DNA from: Acidimicrobiia bacterium
Lineage (GTDB): Bacteria; Actinomycetota; Acidimicrobiia; Spongiisociales; Spongiisociaceae
Direction: 5' to 3'
DNA length: 35,140 nt
Assembly (NCBI GenBank): GCA_009838635.1
Contig: VXRE01000111.1
Coordinates: forward strand, 1-35,140
A program made the translations under genes and the position numbers. Positions 17,903 to 25,757 of the stretch are shown here, in pieces (the stretch's first letter is position 1; every line of letters starts with the position of its first letter). Under the pieces are notes generated by a model, which saw only the letters and a program-made list of their open reading frames with translations, was not told where the DNA came from and made no database searches.

Positions 17903-19393
17903 ATGGACCTCGACTACCACGCGCTCGCGCCTGAACTGGTCGTAGCCGCCACCATCCTGGTGGTGCTGGGGCTGGATGTGGCGCTGCCGCGTCCCCGCAA
18001 GTACTGGACCGCCTTCGCCGGGGTGCTGGGCCTGGCGCTGGCGGCGGTGCCGCTCCTGACGCTGGCGTTCGGCGACGGTCCGGAGACCAGGTCGATGCTG
18101 GGCGGGGCGTACGTGGTGGACGGCTTCGCTCTGGTCCTCAAGGCGGTGTTCATCGTGGGGGGCTACCTGGTGCTGCTGATGTCGGTGTCCTACATCGAGA
18201 GCGATCGCTACTACCAGGGCGAGTACTACCTGCTGATGCTCACCTCGATCCTGGGCTCGCTGGTGATGGCGTCGTCCCGGGACCTGATCACCCTGTTCGT
18301 GGGCCTCGAGCTGGTCACCGGGCCCCTGTTCCTACTGGCCGGATGGCGAAAGGGCGACGCCAAATCCAACGAGGCTTCACTGAAGTTCTTCATCCTCGGG
18401 GTGCTGTCCACCGCCATCCTGCTGTACGGCATGTCGTTCCTCTACGGACTGACCGGCTCGGTCACCTACGAGGGCATCCGGGAGGCCGGGGCCGACCTGT
18501 TAGACAGCGGGGCCTTCCGGCTGGCCGTGCTCTTCACCCTGGTGGGCTTCGGCTTCAAGGTGACGGCGGTGCCCTTCCATTTCTGGGCGCCGGATACGTA
18601 CGAGGGCGCTCCCACGCCCGTTACGGCCTACCTGTCCGTGGGATCGAAGGCGGCCGGCTTCGTCGGGCTGTTGCTGCTCTGCTACAAGGCGCTGCCGTCG
18701 GTGACCGAGATATGGGGTCCGGCGCTTTGGGTGCTCGCGGCGCTGTCGATGACGCTGGGCAACCTGACCGCGCTGCGCCAGGACAACGTGGTGCGCATGC
18801 TGGCCTACTCCTCGATCGCCCAGGGAGGCTTCATCCTGGTGCCGTTCGCGGCCGCGGCGGTGAGCAGCGATCCGGCGGTGATCCAGGAGGCGGCGTCGGC
18901 GACCATCGTCTACGTCATCATCTACGCCTTCATGAACCTGGGGGCCTTCGGGGTGGTGATCGCGGGCGCCCGCCGGACCGGCAGCACCATGATCGACGAC
19001 TGGGCCGGGATGTGGCGTTACGCTCCCCGCCTCGCCGTGCTGGGCGCCATGTTCTTCTTCTCGCTGGCCGGTATCCCGCCCCTGGCCGGTTGGTACGCCA
19101 AGTTCGCCATGTTCCTCGCCATCCTGCGCCCCGGCAACGCCTGGGCCACCGCCCTGGCGGTGATCGCGGCCGTCAACGCGGTGATCGCCCTGGTCTACTA
19201 CGCCCGCATCGGCAAGACCATGTGGATGGATCACGTGCCCGAAGGGACCGACACGGCCGCACGCCCGGTGAGCGGCTCCCTGGCCCTGGCCCTGGGCATC
19301 TCGGCGATCTTCGTGGTGGTGGCCGGCATCCTCCCGTTCGAGTTCGCCGGAGTCTTCGCCGACCTGGCCAAGGTGGTGACCACCGGCATCTGA
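17903..19393 (+). CDS. nuoN: NADH-quinone oxidoreductase subunit N (antiporter-like)
   Basis: This 496-residue protein is the third antiporter-like subunit and closes the nuo cluster. Recognisable blocks are the TM5 Glu in TLFVGLELVTGPLFLL, the Lys in GFGFKVTAVPFHFWAPDTYEGAP, RQDNVVRMLAYSSIAQ, and AGIPPLAGWYAKF. A GGAGG at 17891-17895, inside the end of nuoM, is well placed for ATG 17903. No gene for NuoE, NuoF or NuoG follows; a transporter gene comes next after 43 bp. Confidence 0.95.
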   Translation: MDLDYHALAPELVVAATILVVLGLDVALPRPRKYWTAFAGVLGLALAAVPLLTLAFGDGPETRSMLGGAYVVDGFALVLKAVFIVGGYLVLLMSVSYIESDRYYQGEYYLLMLTSILGSLVMASSRDLITLFVGLELVTGPLFLLAGWRKGDAKSNEASLKFFILGVLSTAILLYGMSFLYGLTGSVTYEGIREAGADLLDSGAFRLAVLFTLVGFGFKVTAVPFHFWAPDTYEGAPTPVTAYLSVGSKAAGFVGLLLLCYKALPSVTEIWGPALWVLAALSMTLGNLTALRQDNVVRMLAYSSIAQGGFILVPFAAAAVSSDPAVIQEAASATIVYVIIYAFMNLGAFGVVIAGARRTGSTMIDDWAGMWRYAPRLAVLGAMFFFSLAGIPPLAGWYAKFAMFLAILRPGNAWATALAVIAAVNAVIALVYYARIGKTMWMDHVPEGTDTAARPVSGSLALALGISAIFVVVAGILPFEFAGVFADLAKVVTTGI

Positions 19394-19436
19394 TGTACAC
19401 GCTTCAAACTCCTCCCGTTGCCAGTGATGGGCTGAC

Positions 19437-21203
19437 ATGACCGTCGAGGGCATCTTGGTGGTGGTGATTCTCGTCGGGATCGTGGCGCTGTTCATCTCCG
19501 AGAAGTACCCCCTGGACATCGTGGCCATGCTGGGCCTGGGAGTGCTGCTGGTCCTCGGCCTGGTGACGCTCCAGGAGGGGTTCTCCGGCTTCAGCAACCC
19601 GGCGACCCTGACCGTGGCCTGCATGTTCGTCCTGGGCGCCGGGGTGCAGAAGACGGGCGCAACCGCAGCGGTGGGACGGCTCATGGTGCGGTTCAGCCGG
19701 AACCACTACACGGCTCTGGTGGTCATCATGGTGACGATCACCATCATGTCGGCCTTCGTGAACAACACGGCTGCGGTGGCGGTGTTCATACCCCTGGTGA
19801 CCCTCCTCGCCAACCGCCGGCGGCTGTCGGCGTCCAAGCTCCTGATACCCCTCTCCTACGCCTCCCAGTTCGGCGGGGTGTGCACCTTGATCGGCACCTC
19901 CACCAATCTCCTGGTCAGCTCGATCTCCGAGCAGGCCGGATACGGGTCGTTCAGGATGTTCGAGTTCACCCGGATGGGGCTCATCCTCTTCGTGGCGGGA
20001 GTTGCCTACTTCCTGATCTTCGGACGGTGGCTATTGCCCGACCGCCAGGTGAAGGAGCTGGCGGCCGCGTATCACCTGGGCGAGTACGTGACAGAGCTAA
20101 GGGTCCGGCACAATTCCCCGCTCGTGGGCCGCTCGGTGCTCGACAGCAAGCTGGGTGAGGACCACGACATAACGGTCCTGCGGGTCCTCGATGCGGGCGA
20201 GGAAGGATGGGCCCCCCTTCGCCGGGTCATCCAGCCCGAGGACGTGCTGCTCGTGCACTGTTCCCTGCCGGACCTGATCCGCCTCCGCGGCACGATGGGG
20301 CTGCGGATAGACGCCGACTTCACGTTGCGCGACGAGACCCTCCAGACCGAGGACCTGCGCCTCGTCCAAGTCCTGGTGGCGCCTGATTCGGAGCTGATAG
20401 GGCGCACGCTCAAGGACCTGGACTTCCGGAACCGTTACAGGGCGCTGGTGCTGGCCATGCAGCGCAAGGGCGAGACCATCAACGACAAGCTCAGATCGAT
20501 CAAGCTCGACGTGGGCGACTCCTTGCTGGTACAGGCGCAGGAAGCGGCGATACGGGACATGCGCGACAGCAGCGACTTCATCGTCCTCAACGAGGTGCCC
20601 GGCTCGGTGCTGCGTCGTAAGGCCCCGCTGGCCATCGGGATACTGGTGGCGGTCGTGGGTCTGGCCGCCTTCGATGTCCTGCCGATCCTGGCCGCCGCCC
20701 TGCTCGGCTGCGTCGCCCTGGTGATGACCCGCATTCTCCGCCCGGAGGAGGTCTACCACGCCATCAACTGGCAGGTCATCTTCCTTCTGGCCGGGGTGCT
20801 CCCCTTGGGAATCGCCATGAACACCAGCGGAGCCGCCGGCGTCATGGCCGAGTTCGCAGTCGGATTGGTGGGGGACATGGGGCCAGTGGCGGTTCTGGCG
20901 GCCATCTACCTGCTGGCTGCCCTCATGACCGAGACGATGAGCAACGCCGCGGCGGCGGTGCTACTCGCTCCGATCGCCATCTCCACCGCAGAGCAGATCG
21001 GAGTGGATCCCCAGCCGTTGCTGATGGCCATCACGTTTGCCGCCTCCACCGGTTTCTCCACGCCGGTCGGCTACCAGACCAACACCATGATCTACAACCC
21101 CGGGGGGTACAAGTACACCGACTTCCTGCGCGCCGGGATGCCGCTCAACATTCTCTTCTGGATCCTGTCCGTCATCTTCATCCCTCGCCTGTGGGCGTTC
21201 TGA
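19437..21203 (+). CDS. SLC13-type permease with two RCK_C/TrkA_C domains
   Basis: This 588-residue membrane protein belongs to the divalent anion:Na+ symporter/CitT group. Hydrophobic helices span residues 1-200 and 390-588, with family blocks TLTVACMFVLGAGVQKTGA, AFVNNTAAVAVFIPL, and STNLLVSSI in the first half and their repeats (MTETMSNAAAAVLL, NTMIYNPGGY) in the second. Between them sit two RCK_C/TrkA_C modules beginning near residues 220 and 309 (SPLVGRSVLDSKL and SELIGRTLKDLDF), which probably bind a cytosolic ligand and gate transport. Substrate could be sulfate, a dicarboxylate or another anion. It lies 43 bp after nuoN on the same strand and may be co-transcribed, but has no known role in complex I. 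Confidence 0.88.
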   Translation: MTVEGILVVVILVGIVALFISEKYPLDIVAMLGLGVLLVLGLVTLQEGFSGFSNPATLTVACMFVLGAGVQKTGATAAVGRLMVRFSRNHYTALVVIMVTITIMSAFVNNTAAVAVFIPLVTLLANRRRLSASKLLIPLSYASQFGGVCTLIGTSTNLLVSSISEQAGYGSFRMFEFTRMGLILFVAGVAYFLIFGRWLLPDRQVKELAAAYHLGEYVTELRVRHNSPLVGRSVLDSKLGEDHDITVLRVLDAGEEGWAPLRRVIQPEDVLLVHCSLPDLIRLRGTMGLRIDADFTLRDETLQTEDLRLVQVLVAPDSELIGRTLKDLDFRNRYRALVLAMQRKGETINDKLRSIKLDVGDSLLVQAQEAAIRDMRDSSDFIVLNEVPGSVLRRKAPLAIGILVAVVGLAAFDVLPILAAALLGCVALVMTRILRPEEVYHAINWQVIFLLAGVLPLGIAMNTSGAAGVMAEFAVGLVGDMGPVAVLAAIYLLAALMTETMSNAAAAVLLAPIAISTAEQIGVDPQPLLMAITFAASTGFSTPVGYQTNTMIYNPGGYKYTDFLRAGMPLNILFWILSVIFIPRLWAF

Positions 21204-21578
21204 GTGGACCGCCGAGTGAGGGTGGTAGGAATCTACAACGCGGACGGCGGGCTGTCGGGTGAGTTGCGCTACGCCCTGGACAAGGTCACGGGCCGGAGTG
21301 ACTGCGGTCTGTGCGACCTGACCCACGGTTGGAACCCCCTCGGCAAGCGGTCGTGGAGCGAGGCCTGCCGGGCGAGCGCCGTGCCGATCGAGCTGATCCA
21401 CCGGGACATGGCGACCGAGTCGCAGCTGGCCGCGGCCGGGTCCCTACCGGCCGTGCTGGTGGGGGATGAGGGAACCTGGCGCGTCGCCGCGGACAGGGAG
21501 TTGATCACCTCCCTGCGCAAGGATCCGGCCGGGTTCCTGGAGCACCTCGAGAGACAGTTCCGCGGCGATACGGGCTAG
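21204..21578 (+). CDS. Small uncharacterised protein with CxxC motif
   Basis: This 124-residue protein begins with GTG directly after the stop of the SLC13 gene (TGAGTG). It starts with a predicted beta strand (RVVGIYNADGGLSGELRYAL) and has a C-G-L-C motif at about residues 34-37 followed by DLTHG. Similar small proteins with a YNADGG...CxLCDITHG pattern occur widely in bacteria, without a defined function. The CxxC could bind metal or act in redox chemistry, but the surrounding sequence does not make a convincing thioredoxin fold. Adjacency suggests cotranscription with the transporter. It converges with the methyltransferase gene with 32 bp between stops. Confidence 0.75.
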   Translation: MDRRVRVVGIYNADGGLSGELRYALDKVTGRSDCGLCDLTHGWNPLGKRSWSEACRASAVPIELIHRDMATESQLAAAGSLPAVLVGDEGTWRVAADRELITSLRKDPAGFLEHLERQFRGDTG

Positions 21579-21610
21579 CAGGGTCCGGATCCCGCCCTAC
21601 CCGAGGATGG

Positions 21611-22438
21611 TCACGGGTTGACCGCCAGCACTTCGGCGTGGAGGAATGCCCAGAAGGCGTCCGGTCGGCCGGTCCAGCGCCGGAAGGCGGCGGAGATCTC
21701 GACCGGTTCGGCGCGCGTCGCCAACCCGTTCCTGGTTGCGTGTTCGGCGAAGTCGCTCTCGATGATCCGCACCTCCCAGAGACCGCCCCAGGCGATGCGC
21801 TCATCAGGCGTGGCGTAGGTCGTGGTCCGCGTCGTGACGACGGGATCGGCGAACCCGGCCCTCATGACCCAGGACAGCAGGAAGCGCCCGGCGTCGGCCT
21901 CGCCCCCGTTGGCCGAGGTCACCTGGTGATACAGCTCGCGCCACCGTGTAAGAGCCGGATCTATGGGGGAATGGACCATCGTCCCGTAGTCGGCCTCGCG
22001 TACCGCAAGCAGGCCTCCGGGCTTGAGGACCCGCCGGGCCTCTCGCAGGGCCCGGACGGGTTCGGCCAGATGCTGGAGCAGCTGGTGGGAGTAGACCACG
22101 TCGAAGTAGCCGTCCCCCCAGGGAAGGTCATAGGCCGAACCGAGCCGGAAGGTGGCGTTGTCGATCCCTTGGTCCGTCACCAGGCTGCGACCCGCCTCCA
22201 CCATCTCCTCGGAGGCGTCCAAGCCGATCACGCTCCCTGCCCGTCGAGCCAGCCCGGCGGTTATCGTCCCCGGCCCCGAACCCATATCGAGCACCACTGT
22301 CCCGGCACGCAGGTGAGGTAGCAGGAAAGCGGCGCACTCCTCCGCCGTGCGCTGCGCAAAGGTGCTGACGATGGCCTCGTGGTACCCGTGGGTATAGAGC
22401 TCGTGGTCGGGCCGCTTGATCGTTGTCTCCCCGGTCAA
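21611..22438 (-). CDS. Class I SAM-dependent methyltransferase
   Basis: This 275-residue Rossmann-fold methyltransferase has motif I VVLDMGSGPGTITAGLA, an acidic residue ending strand 2 (GLDASEEMVE), and motif post-I VYSHQLLQHLAEPVRAL with LREARRVLKPGGLLAV, the UbiE/COQ5-type pattern. The only available start near the family N terminus is TTG at 22438; an in-frame stop lies about eight codons upstream, so a much longer protein is excluded. The substrate is unknown. It lies downstream of the acyl carrier protein gene on the same strand with 68 bp between, so it might be co-transcribed and act on an ACP-bound or related small molecule, but that is only a suggestion. Confidence 0.85.
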   Translation of the reverse strand: MTGETTIKRPDHELYTHGYHEAIVSTFAQRTAEECAAFLLPHLRAGTVVLDMGSGPGTITAGLARRAGSVIGLDASEEMVEAGRSLVTDQGIDNATFRLGSAYDLPWGDGYFDVVYSHQLLQHLAEPVRALREARRVLKPGGLLAVREADYGTMVHSPIDPALTRWRELYHQVTSANGGEADAGRFLLSWVMRAGFADPVVTTRTTTYATPDERIAWGGLWEVRIIESDFAEHATRNGLATRAEPVEISAAFRRWTGRPDAFWAFLHAEVLAVNP

Positions 22439-22506
22439 CCCTCGTCCAGAGGCTACAGATCACCCCTAGGACTGCGACCCAGGCGTCTTCCCGACAAGAG
22501 CGAGGA

Positions 22507-22767
22507 CTACGAACTTGTGGCCGAGGCCGCTTTGCTGTCGAGGAAGTCGACAACCTCTTTCAGCGTCCTGAGCGAGACACACTCCTCAACGGTGAACTCG
22601 ACGTTGAACTCCCGGGAGACGAGCTTGGCCAGAGCAATGATGTCCATCGACGATACGCCGGCGTTCACAAGGCTGACTTTCAGGTCACTCGGAATGTCAA
22701 GGGCTTGGCCGTCCACCTCGATGTTGCTGTTGACGAGATTTATAAGCCGTGCTTCGGTATTACCCAT
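22507..22767 (-). CDS. Orphan acyl carrier protein
   Basis: This 86-residue protein has the four-helix acyl carrier protein pattern. The attachment site lies in AGVSSMDIIAL; by alignment with the usual D-S-L, Ser40 would carry phosphopantetheine, with Asp replaced by Ser39. The following helix and F-N-V-E-F-T-V-E-E-C region fit ACP helix III. Codon use is noticeably more A/T-tolerant than in flanking genes (ATA, CTT, AAA, AGT, GTA occur), and the 5' region is AT-rich, which suggests acquisition by transfer. No ketosynthase, adenylation domain or phosphopantetheinyl transferase is nearby. It is therefore not the housekeeping AcpP; it may belong to a small specialised biosynthesis or aminoacyl-carrier role. 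Confidence 0.85.
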   Translation of the reverse strand: MGNTEARLINLVNSNIEVDGQALDIPSDLKVSLVNAGVSSMDIIALAKLVSREFNVEFTVEECVSLRTLKEVVDFLDSKAASATSS

Positions 22768-22808
22768 TGATAATGACCTTCCCAGGCGGGTTGCGATTGG
22801 TCGGGATG

Positions 22809-22837
22809 ACCGTAGCCGTGTGGTATATCCGTGTCAA
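22809..22837 (-). promoter_or_regulatory. Predicted promoter of the acyl carrier protein gene
   Basis: Read on the minus strand, a perfect TTGACA (22837-22832) is followed after exactly 17 bp by TACGGT (22814-22809), a TAnnnT -10. Transcription would start near 22802, giving a leader of about 35 bases before the ATG at 22767, with GGGAAGG as a ribosome binding site. This is the best sigma-70-type promoter by spacing in the window. Confidence 0.5.
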
Positions 22838-23002
22838 TGGGCAGGGAGATCCTGTCAGATCCTGCGGCCTGCTCAGGAGAGTTCAAGTGCTCGCCGCGCA
22901 GAACGACGCAAGCCCTCCGGCCCGTTGAACGCGGCCGGCGGGATCAGGGGCCTTGGTCGTGTGCCGGACGGTCTATCCGTCAGGGGTGTCGAGGTCTCCC
23001 GG
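22838..23002. other. Intergenic region with short direct repeat
   Basis: This gap between the acyl carrier protein promoter and the substrate-binding protein stop holds a tandem AGATCCTG at 22847-22854 and 22857-22864, spaced 10 bp apart, about one helical turn. It could be an operator for the downstream promoter, but the copies are few and short. No coding sequence is convincing here. Confidence 0.25.
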
Positions 23003-24145
23003 TCAGCGGGCGGGCGGGGCGTAGATCAGCCCGCCCTCGGCCCACCTGGCGTTGATCGAACCGGCTCGGGTGATACCCAGAGGGCCGAGGTTCCGCACAT
23101 GGATCTCGTCATAGTTGCCGACCTGGCGGATGGCCTGCGCGAAGGCGTCGGCCGGAAGACCCATCTTGGTCTGCAGCTCGTCCTCGCCCACGCCGAGAAG
23201 TCGGCCCGCCTCCGGATCGGGAGGGTTGGACACCATCTCGTCGACGTTGGCGGAGGTGATGCCCTTCTCGTCGGCGATCACCAGCGCGTAGACCGTCCAG
23301 TTGATGATGTCCGCCCACTGGCTGTCGTTCTGGCGGTACATGGGACCGAGAGGTTCCTTCGAGATCGGGGATCTCGGAAAGATGATCCATTCGCCCTCGC
23401 TGATCTCCCCGTTCGCCATGGCCGAGAACCGCTCGCCGAACAGGCGTGACCCGTCCGAGGTGATGAGATCGCAAGAACCTCCGCGGAACAGCTCCATCGC
23501 CTCAGGGGTGCCTTCAGTGGTCACCAGTTCGATCTCGGCGCCGGCGACCCGGGCGCCTTCGGTGATGTTCTTCTCGGTGGTGGTACCGGCGTTGGCGCAG
23601 ACCCGGGCCCCGTCCACGTCGGCCACCCCGGAGGCTTCGCTGAACCCGAGCCCGGCCTTGCCCATGATCAACTGACCGTCGTAGAAGGTGGTGGGACCGA
23701 AGTCTCCGCCGAGTTCGGTGTCCCGGCTCTGCGTCCAGGTGGTGGTACGGAAGAGCACGTCGACCCCGCCGGTGGCCAGCACGGTAAACCGCTCGGCGGA
23801 GGTGGTGCCCACGAACTCCACGGCGCCGGCGTCACCGAATATCGCGGCGGCTACTGCACGGCAGAAGTCGGCGTCAAAGCCGTTGTACGAACCGTCCTCC
23901 TGGGGCTCGGCGAAACCGATCGCGCTGTCGCCAACCCCGCAACGCAACGCGCCGCGGTTCTGAACCCGGGCCAGGGTGCCTCCGGTGGGCGGTGTTGCCA
24001 CGGTCACCTCCGCGACCGCTGTCGTCACCTCGGTGGCGGACGTGGCGGCGGTCTCCGCCGGTGTCGTGGTTGCTTCGTCGCCTGTGCAAGCGACGAGCGT
24101 CAGGGCCAGCACACCAAGCAGCGCAAGGACTCGCTTCATCGACAT
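23003..24145 (-). CDS. Amino-acid-type ABC transporter substrate-binding lipoprotein
   Basis: This 380-residue protein has a lipoprotein signal with Cys20 in L-V-A-C, then a Thr/Ala/Val-rich linker to about residue 60. The periplasmic-binding-protein fold begins at RVQNRGALRCGVGD and shows family features of polar-amino-acid binders (AapJ/BztA-like): GFDADFCRAVAAAIFGD, VDVLFRTTTWTQSRD, GARVCANAGTTTEKN, and FRGGSCDLITSD. The chosen ATG 24145 has AAGGAG upstream; the open frame continues further but lacks a signal there. No permease or ATPase gene is adjacent, so it is an orphan component here. It is divergent from the selenoprotein operon and might import that system's substrate, which is inference. 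Confidence 0.88.
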   Translation of the reverse strand: MSMKRVLALLGVLALTLVACTGDEATTTPAETAATSATEVTTAVAEVTVATPPTGGTLARVQNRGALRCGVGDSAIGFAEPQEDGSYNGFDADFCRAVAAAIFGDAGAVEFVGTTSAERFTVLATGGVDVLFRTTTWTQSRDTELGGDFGPTTFYDGQLIMGKAGLGFSEASGVADVDGARVCANAGTTTEKNITEGARVAGAEIELVTTEGTPEAMELFRGGSCDLITSDGSRLFGERFSAMANGEISEGEWIIFPRSPISKEPLGPMYRQNDSQWADIINWTVYALVIADEKGITSANVDEMVSNPPDPEAGRLLGVGEDELQTKMGLPADAFAQAIRQVGNYDEIHVRNLGPLGITRAGSINARWAEGGLIYAPPAR

Positions 24146-24305
24146 GTGGGAACCGGCTCCTTCGTGAACACCGAGGCCTTCGTCACAACGCTGGTCCTTC
24201 CGAACGGGAGCGCGCGTGTCAAGGCTAACCAGGCCCCCGAGGCTCGCCGAGAAGAAGGTTCGCTGGCTATCTTGGAATCGTGACACCGGAGAGGACCTGC
24301 GAGCC
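24146..24305. promoter_or_regulatory. Divergent intergenic region upstream of the selenoprotein operon
   Basis: These 160 bp lie between the divergent substrate-binding protein and the thioredoxin-like gene. A perfect minus-strand TTGACA is at 24222-24217 but I see no matching -10. TATCTT at 24268-24273 on the plus strand could be a -10 for the selenoprotein operon, again without a good -35. Promoter assignments are therefore tentative. A shared regulator binding here could couple import and the operon, but no operator-like repeat is obvious. Confidence 0.3.
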
Positions 24306-25748
24306 ATGAGCCTGCCCATCGCTGACGGACTGCTGGTGGTGGTCAAGGACGACTGCGAGACCTGCCATCTGGTAGTGCCCGTGCTGGCTGAACTCGCCGG
24401 GCGCGAGGACGGCGTGGCGGTCGTCTCCCAGGATCGGGCCGGCTTCCCCGAAGGCCTCGATGCCATCCACGACCGGGAGCTGGACATCTCGTGGCGTCTC
24501 GGCACCGAGACGACTCCCACCGTCTACCGGATGGAGGAGGGCGCGGTGGCCGACGAACAGGCCGGGTGGTACCGCACCGGATGGGAGCGGGTGACCGGAG
24601 TGACCGGTCTGGGAGCCGGACTTCCGGAGCAGCGGCCCGGATGTGGCTCGGACACCATGCTGCCCGACACCTACCAGAGGCTTCTGCGGCGCCATTCGCC
24701 CTATCCCATGTCCTCCCAGCGGGTTGAACTGGCGGCAGCCGAGGATCCCGTGGAGGCTGCCTTCGCTCGGGGATGGACGGACGGCCTTCCCGTTGTTCCT
24801 CCGACCGAGGAGCGGGTGGCGCGGATGCTGGAGGGCACCGATCTTCCTCCCGGTCAGGTGTTATGCACCCTCCCGCCCGATCTCGCCGAGTGCTCCGTGG
24901 AGAAGGTGGCGATCAACGCGGTGATGGCCGGCTGCCGACCCGAATACCTTCCGGTGGTGCTGGCCGCGGTGGAGGCGGCGGCGGGGCGCGGTTTCAACAT
25001 CCACGGGGTGTCGGCCACCACCTACTTCTCCGGGCCGGTGCTGATCGTCAACGGGCCGGTGCGGAGTCGGATCGGGATGAACTCGGGGGTCAACGTGCTC
25101 GGCCAGGGCAACCGGGCCAACCTGACCATCGGGCGGGCTCTCAACCTGGTGGTCCGCAACGTCGGCGGCGCCCGTCCCGGAGGCGTCGATCAGGCGACCT
25201 TCGGCAGCCCGAGCAAGCTCTCGTTCTGCTTCCCGGAGGATGAGGAGGGTTCCCCGTGGGAGTCCCTGGCCGTCCAGCGGGGCTTCGGGCCCGAGGAGTC
25301 CACGGTGACTCTCTTCGCCGCGCACGGACCGATCGAAGTGGTAGACCAGAAGTCGCGCACTCCCGAGTCGCTCGCCAGGACGCTGGCGCTGCAGCTGCGG
25401 ATGGTCGCGCACCCGAAGCTGGCGGGAATGTCCGAGGCGGTAGTGGTCGTGTCCCCCGAGCATGCCCGGCTGTTCCGGGAGGCGGGATGGACGAAGGCCC
25501 GGCTGCGCGAGGAGATCCACTCGCTGCTCACGCTTCCGGCCTCGGAGATGGTGGCCGGAGCGGGCGGGACGGCCGAAGGCATGCCGCCCTGGCTGGCGGA
25601 CCAGCGGCAGGAGTTGACGAAGTTCAGCCCTGAGGGTCTGTGGTTCGTCCATGCGGGCGGGGGCGCCGGAGGATTCTCGGCGATAATCTCGGGCTGGGTC
25701 GGTGGCAGGGCCGGCTCGGAGATGACCACCGTGGCGATCGATTGTTAG
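24306..25748 (+). CDS. Thioredoxin-like domain fused to a large uncharacterised domain, UGSC partner
   Basis: This 480-residue protein starts at ATG 24306, with GGAGAGG upstream. Residues about 8-100 look thioredoxin-like: a strand (GLLVVVKDDC) runs into a C-E-T-C redox motif at Cys17 and Cys20, then a helix, and a T-P at residues 70-71 where thioredoxins have their cis-proline. A linker leads to an unrecognised domain from about residue 148, opening with FARGWTDGLPVVPPTEERV and containing Cys187, Cys196 and Cys210, then IHGVSATTYFSGPVLIVNGP and a Gly/Asn-rich block. I cannot name that domain's function. The next gene, a selenoprotein, begins 9 bp later. The simplest reading is that the CxxC recycles the selenocysteine partner while the large domain binds substrate; this is inference. 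Confidence 0.8.
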   Translation: MSLPIADGLLVVVKDDCETCHLVVPVLAELAGREDGVAVVSQDRAGFPEGLDAIHDRELDISWRLGTETTPTVYRMEEGAVADEQAGWYRTGWERVTGVTGLGAGLPEQRPGCGSDTMLPDTYQRLLRRHSPYPMSSQRVELAAAEDPVEAAFARGWTDGLPVVPPTEERVARMLEGTDLPPGQVLCTLPPDLAECSVEKVAINAVMAGCRPEYLPVVLAAVEAAAGRGFNIHGVSATTYFSGPVLIVNGPVRSRIGMNSGVNVLGQGNRANLTIGRALNLVVRNVGGARPGGVDQATFGSPSKLSFCFPEDEEGSPWESLAVQRGFGPEESTVTLFAAHGPIEVVDQKSRTPESLARTLALQLRMVAHPKLAGMSEAVVVVSPEHARLFREAGWTKARLREEIHSLLTLPASEMVAGAGGTAEGMPPWLADQRQELTKFSPEGLWFVHAGGGAGGFSAIISGWVGGRAGSEMTTVAIDC

Positions 25749-25757
25749 GGGTGACCG

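Noticed and set aside
16376-17920. Minus-strand open frame of 514 codons opposite nuoM
   Set aside because: The translation is His/Glu/Gln/Asp-rich with no domain pattern; it is the antisense shadow of a membrane protein gene.
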